DNA of 35,716 nt. Source: Rhodothermales bacterium (lineage in GTDB: Bacteria > Bacteroidota > Rhodothermia > Rhodothermales > UBA10348). Positions 34,149 to 35,716 of this stretch are shown in pieces. The stretch lies in contig JANQQV010000001.1 of the NCBI GenBank assembly GCA_028284865.1, positions 1 through 35,716 on the forward strand, written 5' to 3'. Both the position numbers and the translations under genes were made by a program. Position 1 is the first letter of the stretch, and every line of letters begins with the position of its first letter. The notes under the pieces are model-generated. The model was not told where the DNA came from, did not search any database, and worked only from the letters and a program-made list of their open reading frames with translations.

Positions 34149-34768
34149 TGGGCGATTTGCTGCTCGAAATCGTGGAATGGATGGCGTCCCTGCCACCGAT
34201 CTGGGCGTATGGGATCGTGCTCGGAATTGCCTGGCTGGAAAACGTGGTACCTCCCATTCCTGGCGATATGGTGGTCGTGTTTGGCGGCTACATGGCTGGA
34301 TTGGGGCTACTCAACGCTCCATTGGTGATTCTTCTAGCAACACTGGGCGGCACCCTGGGCTTCATGACGATGTATGCGATCGGACACAAGGTTGGTGTGG
34401 GGCTCCTCGATCCTGAGCGCTACCGATGGCTTCCCAAGAACCGCATTGTGACCGTTCGAGACCGATTGAAGAAGCAAGGCTTTTTCCTCGTCGCTGCGAA
34501 CCGATTCCTCAGCGGATTGCGATCCGTCATTTCGTTGACGGTTGGAATGGCCCACATGGATGCCCGCAAAACCTGGTTCTGGAGCACGATCAGCTCCCTG
34601 GCCTGGTGTGTCCTCTTGACCGTTGCAGGTGTGATTGTCGGAGAGAACTGGGAAGTGGTTAGTGGGTATTTGCAGGCATGGGGAGGCTTCGTCCTTGCGC
34701 TGATTGCGGTATTCGTCGTCGTCCAGCTGATTCGATTCCGACGAAGCCGGGCAACGAACGACGAATGA
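34148..34768 (+). CDS. DedA-family (VTT-domain) membrane protein
   Basis: The 206-residue product has four to five predicted membrane segments. DedA landmarks are ENVVPPIPGDMVVVFGGYMAG in the first re-entrant region and AANRFLSGLRSVISLTVGMAHM in the second, with a basic C-terminus. DedA proteins are membrane transporters; several members are linked to recycling of undecaprenyl phosphate or to phospholipid flipping. The overlap with ispF (isoprenoid precursor synthesis) is compatible with a polyprenyl carrier role, but that is inference. Confidence 0.9.
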   Translation: MGDLLLEIVEWMASLPPIWAYGIVLGIAWLENVVPPIPGDMVVVFGGYMAGLGLLNAPLVILLATLGGTLGFMTMYAIGHKVGVGLLDPERYRWLPKNRIVTVRDRLKKQGFFLVAANRFLSGLRSVISLTVGMAHMDARKTWFWSTISSLAWCVLLTVAGVIVGENWEVVSGYLQAWGGFVLALIAVFVVVQLIRFRRSRATNDE

Positions 34769-34837
34769 GGCTCAGGAGCCGGCTCACGTCGGGTTTTGGG
34801 GCGTAACAGTTTCACGGATGGTTCATGACGCAGAGAG

Positions 34838-34868
34838 TTGACTTGCGCTGGGGCCCTCCCTAACTTTT
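34838..34868 (+). promoter_or_regulatory. Promoter of the tRNA cluster
   Basis: TTG at 34838-34840 and TAACTTTT at 34861-34868 (followed by G) are 20 nt apart, close to the Bacteroidota consensus. The start would lie near 34875, about 95 nt before the first tRNA. The rest of the gap after the DedA gene (34769-34837) shows only a weak GGCTC/GAGCC hairpin. Confidence 0.65.
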
Positions 34869-34968
34869 GTGTCTGTCCAAAAACCACAGTGCGATCGGGC
34901 CACGCGGCAAGGCATGGCGCGTTTACGCTGAGGACGAGGGCAGAAAAGGCGTCTCCAATAGGAGTCTC

Positions 34969-35041
34969 GCTGGCATAGCTCAGCTGGTAGAGCAGCTGAT
35001 TTGTAATCAGCAGGTCGGGGGTTCGAGTCCCTCTGCCAGCT
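34969..35041 (+). tRNA. tRNA-Thr (TGT)
   Basis: The acceptor stem is GCTGGCA with TGCCAGC and the discriminator is T. The D arm AGCTCAGCTGGTAGAGC, the anticodon stem GCTGA/TCAGC with loop TTTGTAA (anticodon TGT) and the T arm GGGGGTTCGAGTCCCTC all fold. CCA is not encoded. First of four tRNAs ahead of tuf. Confidence 0.96.
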
Positions 35042-35048
35042 CGATTGG

Positions 35049-35063
35049 TCAAGGTTTCCTTGA
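35049..35063 (+). other. Small hairpin between two tRNA genes
   Basis: TCAAGG and CCTTGA flank a TTT loop, with two further pairs possible outside, in the spacer between tRNA-Thr and tRNA-Tyr. It may help processing of the joint precursor; no T-run follows, so it is not a terminator. Confidence 0.4.
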
Positions 35064-35111
35064 TCGATAAGCTTGATCGGATTCATCGTCAGGTGGTCCG
35101 CAATACATATT

Positions 35112-35194
35112 GGACGGGTACCGAAGCGGTCAACCGGGCTGGACTGTAAATCCAGTGTCTTTCGACTTCGGAGGTTCGAATCCTCCCCCGTCCA
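35112..35194 (+). tRNA. tRNA-Tyr (GTA)
   Basis: A class II tRNA of 83 nt with the long variable arm of bacterial tRNA-Tyr. The acceptor stem is GGACGGG with CCCGTCC and the discriminator is A. The anticodon stem CTGGA/TCCAG holds the anticodon GTA. It reads the Tyr codons and is a possible substrate for the queuosine made via queA, whose gene lies about 3 kb upstream. Confidence 0.96.
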
Positions 35195-35244
35195 CACTGC
35201 ACTGCGCCGTGCGCGATGCGCCAGGCGCTGAGCAGACTGCGTAA

Positions 35245-35320
<76 letters not shown>

Positions 35321-35362
35321 TGGTCCTCTGTTCGGCAGCAGGGCCGGTCGACCCGACGCAGT

Positions 35363-35434
<72 letters not shown>

Positions 35435-35637
35435 CAAACACGATGCTGGACTGTGCATCCCCCGGAGTGTCGAGCTCAACGCCTCGGGATCAGAAGTTCG
35501 GAAAAGCACCGTGCGCCTCGCGGCATCGTTCGCAGGGCGGGAGAGAAGCCAGAGTTGGCCTTTCTCACCTGACGGTCCAAACAGGACCACTATTTAATGA
35601 GACACCTGCAGGTAGCAACTCCAATAGGTATTCCAAC
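35435..35637 (+). promoter_or_regulatory. Leader region of tuf
   Basis: The 203-nt gap between the last tRNA and tuf has no credible gene. It holds a small hairpin GGTCC/GGACC (35574-35578 with 35584-35588) and an AT-rich TATTTAAT at 35591-35598, but no element pair that fits the promoter consensus. tuf may therefore be read through from the tRNA promoter. Confidence 0.35.
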
Positions 35638-35716
35638 ATGGCAAAGGAAACTTTCCAGCGTAACAAGCCTCACGTGAACGTCGGTACGATCGGTCACGTT
35701 GACCACGGCAAGACGA
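35638..35716 (+). CDS. tuf: Elongation factor Tu, N-terminal part
   Basis: The frame opens at ATG 35638 and runs off the right edge after 26 codons. It encodes [20 protein letters not shown] followed by VDHGKT, the invariant N-terminus and G1 (P-loop) motif GHVDHGKT of EF-Tu. EF-Tu delivers aminoacyl-tRNA to the ribosome. The order of four tRNAs then tuf is common in Bacteroidota. Confidence 0.97.
   Translation, partial: MAKETFQRNKPHVNVGTIGHVDHGKT

Overview
The window looks like chromosomal DNA of a moderately GC-rich member of the Bacteroidota/Rhodothermota (Rhodothermales- or Salinibacter-like). The signs are a protein with a type IX secretion (Por) sorting tail, a SusC-style TonB receptor with a carboxypeptidase-regulatory-like plug extension, a DUF4837 lipoprotein, bacillithiol-type enzymes (YpdA, YfiT/BstA), several promoters of the TTTG-N20-TAnnTTTG type, frequent starts without a clear Shine-Dalgarno, and the tRNA-Thr/Tyr/Gly/Thr-tuf cluster common in this group. 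This placement is inference; no rRNA is present. I see no mobile element, phage gene or CRISPR array.

Layout. 1-112 is the tail of an outer-membrane barrel gene closed by a very strong terminator. 332-4501 holds a convergent pair: a lipoprotein with seven CxxCH haem motifs and TPRs, facing a secreted FG-GAP/ASPIC-UnbV protein with a type IX tail. 4563-7282 (minus) is a tight unit arcA-tadA-ypdA, preceded by a Kelch-like lipoprotein and truA. aroK and a short RecQ helicase run the other way from truA. From 21783 down to 11395 there is one long minus-strand run: mscS, trpE, trpS, trpG, trpD, trpC, trpF, trpB, trpA, a DUF4837 lipoprotein and a small lipoprotein. It encodes the complete pathway from chorismate to tryptophan, with the tryptophanyl-tRNA synthetase gene inserted between trpE and trpG.

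21980-28758 (plus) holds a DsbA-like thioredoxin, transketolase, a small exported protein, an amidase, a BtuF-like protein lacking its N-terminal lobe, a small membrane protein and a YfiT/BstA-type enzyme. 28774-31514 (minus) is a lipoprotein plus TonB-dependent receptor unit with a perfect inverted repeat just upstream. 31813-34768 (plus) is queA, ispD, ispF and a DedA protein behind a near-ideal Bacteroidota promoter. The right end is a four-tRNA cluster followed by the start of tuf.

Most of the window is housekeeping. The least explained parts are the 143-nt trpE-trpS gap (two interleaved inverted repeats that could form a pseudoknot, plus a 24-codon ORF with one Trp codon whose stop overlaps the trpS start), the truncated BtuF-like protein, the inverted repeat before the TonB unit, an all-GC hairpin inside recQ motif VI, and the haem/TPR plus FG-GAP pair. 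None of these is shown to be a new system by sequence reading alone.
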